Source of the DNA: Oxalobacteraceae bacterium
GTDB lineage: Bacteria > Pseudomonadota > Gammaproteobacteria > Burkholderiales > Burkholderiaceae_D
Length of the DNA stretch: 8,987 nucleotides
Direction of reading: 5' to 3'
Assembly (NCBI GenBank): GCA_947453015.1
Contig: CANGFL010000036.1
Span: 1 to 8,987 of the forward strand
Part shown: one piece after another, positions 8,213 to 8,987 of the stretch
Layout of the letters: each line of letters opens with the position of its first letter
Position numbering within the stretch: the first letter of the stretch is position 1
The notes under the pieces: model-generated
The model's input: the letters and a program-made list of their open reading frames with translations, nothing else
Database searches by the model: none
What the model was told of the DNA's origin: nothing
Position numbers and translations under genes: made by a program

Positions 8213-8249
8213 AACCCTGACACTGACAGCAGGCTGTCATCTCGGGGTT
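8213..8249. repeat. Nested inverted repeat in the pcaI upstream region
   Basis: The core TGACAGC-AG-GCTGTCA (8224-8239) is a perfect inverted repeat with 7-bp arms. It is flanked by a second pair, AACCC (8213-8217) and GGGTT (8245-8249), with 6 and 5 unpaired bases between inner and outer arms. It could be a dyad operator or an RNA or DNA hairpin. No T run follows on the + strand, so it is not a standard terminator. Confidence 0.45.
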
Positions 8250-8261
8250 CGACCACCGAAC
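8247..8261. promoter_or_regulatory. Left PcaR-box-like site
   Basis: GTTCGACCACCGAAC is a perfect inverted repeat, GTTCG-N5-CGAAC. It matches 11 of 15 positions of the Pseudomonas putida PcaR box as I remember it (GTTCGATAATCGCAC). It lies 90 bp left of the second, better match. The symmetry is seen in the sequence; binding by the neighbouring IclR-type regulator is inferred. Confidence 0.4.
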
Positions 8262-8336
8262 ACTAAATAAACTGGCAGTCTTGCAGCCGATTTATGCCCC
8301 CTATACACTGGCGAGATGTTCTGTAATCAAGCATTA

Positions 8337-8351
8337 GTTCGATAATCGGAT
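8337..8351. promoter_or_regulatory. Right PcaR-box-like site upstream of pcaI
   Basis: GTTCGATAATCGGAT matches 13 of 15 positions of the remembered P. putida PcaR box, including the first 12 in a row. It holds two overlapping small palindromes, CGAT-A-ATCG (8340-8348) and TAATC-G-GATTA (8343-8353). It includes GATAAT, a plausible -10 hexamer. It lies about 85 bp upstream of the pcaI start and beside a gene for a PcaR-type regulator, which makes this a well-supported operator candidate. Confidence 0.6.
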
Positions 8352-8436
8352 TAACGCTTCAGTAGATTTTGCTAACACATAAGCCGAGAACGACCAGAAA
8401 TTTTTTTTGGGTCTCTCATCTGTAAAGGATTTTTTT

Positions 8437-8987
8437 GTGGTGAATAAAATTGTTCCCGGGTTGCGGGAAGCGTTGGCGGGCATTCATGATGGTGCGACCA
8501 TCATGATCGGTGGCTTTGGTAATGCAGGTATGCCGCGCGAATTAATCGATGGTTTGATTGATCAAGGCGCGACCGATCTAACGATAGTGAATAACAACGC
8601 CGGCAATGGCGACACCGGTTTGGCCGCGCTACTGGCTGCACGTCGTGTGAAAAAAATTATTTGCTCTTTCCCACGTCAAGCGGATTCTTACGTGTTTGAT
8701 GGTCTCTATCGCAGCGGTGATTTGGAGTTGGAATTAACGCCGCAAGGAAATCTGGCTGAGCGCATACGTGCCGCAGGTGCAGGTGTTGGTGCGTTCTTTT
8801 CGCCGACTGGCTATGGCACCTTACTAGCAGAAGGTAAAGAGACGCGGCTAATCAATGGGAAAAATTATGTGTTGGAGTATCCGATTCACGCCGACTTCGC
8901 ACTCATAAAAGCCTTAAAAGCAGATCGTTGGGGCAATCTGGTTTATCGTAAAGCAGCGCGTAACTTCGGACCTATCATGGCGATGGC
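8437..8987 (+). CDS. pcaI: 3-oxoadipate CoA-transferase subunit A, PcaI (5' part)
   Basis: This family I CoA-transferase alpha subunit works with PcaJ to transfer CoA from succinyl-CoA to 3-oxoadipate, the penultimate step of the beta-ketoadipate pathway. About 183 codons are present and the gene is cut by the right edge (the full protein is usually about 230 residues). Family blocks are clear: DGATIMIGGFGNAGMPRELI, the NNNAGNGDTGLAALL block, CSFPRQADSYVFDGLY, TPQGNLAERIRAAGAGVGAF, then FSPTGYGTLLAEGKETR and RKAARNFGPIMAMA. No ATG fits. Two consecutive GTG codons (8437 and 8440) are candidates, and AAAGGA at 8424-8429 sits 7 nt before the first, which I prefer (protein MVNKIVPG). pcaJ is expected just downstream, outside the window. 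Confidence 0.95.
   Translation, partial: MVNKIVPGLREALAGIHDGATIMIGGFGNAGMPRELIDGLIDQGATDLTIVNNNAGNGDTGLAALLAARRVKKIICSFPRQADSYVFDGLYRSGDLELELTPQGNLAERIRAAGAGVGAFFSPTGYGTLLAEGKETRLINGKNYVLEYPIHADFALIKALKADRWGNLVYRKAARNFGPIMAM

Larger units (their letters stand above)
8039..8436. promoter_or_regulatory. 398-bp divergent control region between the IclR-type gene and pcaI
   Basis: No gene is visible here. The region must hold the promoters of both divergent genes. It contains two PcaR-box-like sites (8247-8261, 8337-8351), an inverted repeat GACAA-N6-TTGTC (8145-8160), a nested inverted repeat (8213-8249), and T runs at 8401-8408 and 8430-8436. A perfect TTGACA at 8143-8148 has no convincing -10 partner. 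GATAAT at 8341-8346 would be a good -10 for pcaI but lies inside the right-hand PcaR-like site. The length is generous for a simple divergent promoter. Confidence 0.7.

Overview
The window reads as chromosomal DNA of a mid-GC betaproteobacterium, probably Burkholderiales. The FNR-type regulator, CcoP and CcoG look most like betaproteobacterial versions, but this placement comes from remembered family resemblance, not a search. Ten protein genes are visible, two of them cut by the window edges. I saw no RNA genes, insertion sequences or CRISPR array.

Region 1 (1-3747, + strand) is the back end of a cbb3 cytochrome c oxidase operon: the ccoO 3' end, ccoQ, ccoP, ccoG, ccoH and a small two-helix membrane protein of unknown function. 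The genes are tightly spaced or overlapping and nearly all have good ribosome binding sites. This is the micro-oxic terminal oxidase plus two assembly or accessory proteins. The copper ATPase ccoI and the small ccoS often found after ccoH are absent here.

Region 2 (3759-4517, - strand) is an FNR/ANR-type oxygen-sensing regulator with all four cluster cysteines. It converges on the oxidase operon with only 11 bp between the stop codons. FNR proteins commonly activate cco operons, so regulator and likely target sit together.

Region 3 (4607-8987) is a 4-hydroxybenzoate / protocatechuate (beta-ketoadipate) catabolism block. pobA (4-hydroxybenzoate 3-hydroxylase, - strand) is divergent from an AraC-family regulator (probable PobR, + strand). 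A convergent IclR-family regulator of the PcaR/PcaU/PobR type (- strand) follows, divergent in turn from pcaI (3-oxoadipate CoA-transferase subunit A, + strand), which runs off the right edge. PobA makes protocatechuate, ring cleavage (not in the window) gives 3-oxoadipate, and PcaI with PcaJ activates that to its CoA ester. The two regulators probably divide control of the upper and lower steps.

No gene cluster here looks like a wholly new system. The best leads are: (a) three copies of GACTATC around the pobA-pobR divergent promoters, two of them exactly 11 bp apart; (b) a long Thr/Pro-rich N-terminal extension on the IclR regulator, built from two nested in-frame tandem repeats; (c) two sites upstream of pcaI resembling the PcaR operator, plus two further inverted repeats in the same 398-bp spacer; and (d) the unassigned small membrane protein ending the cco operon.
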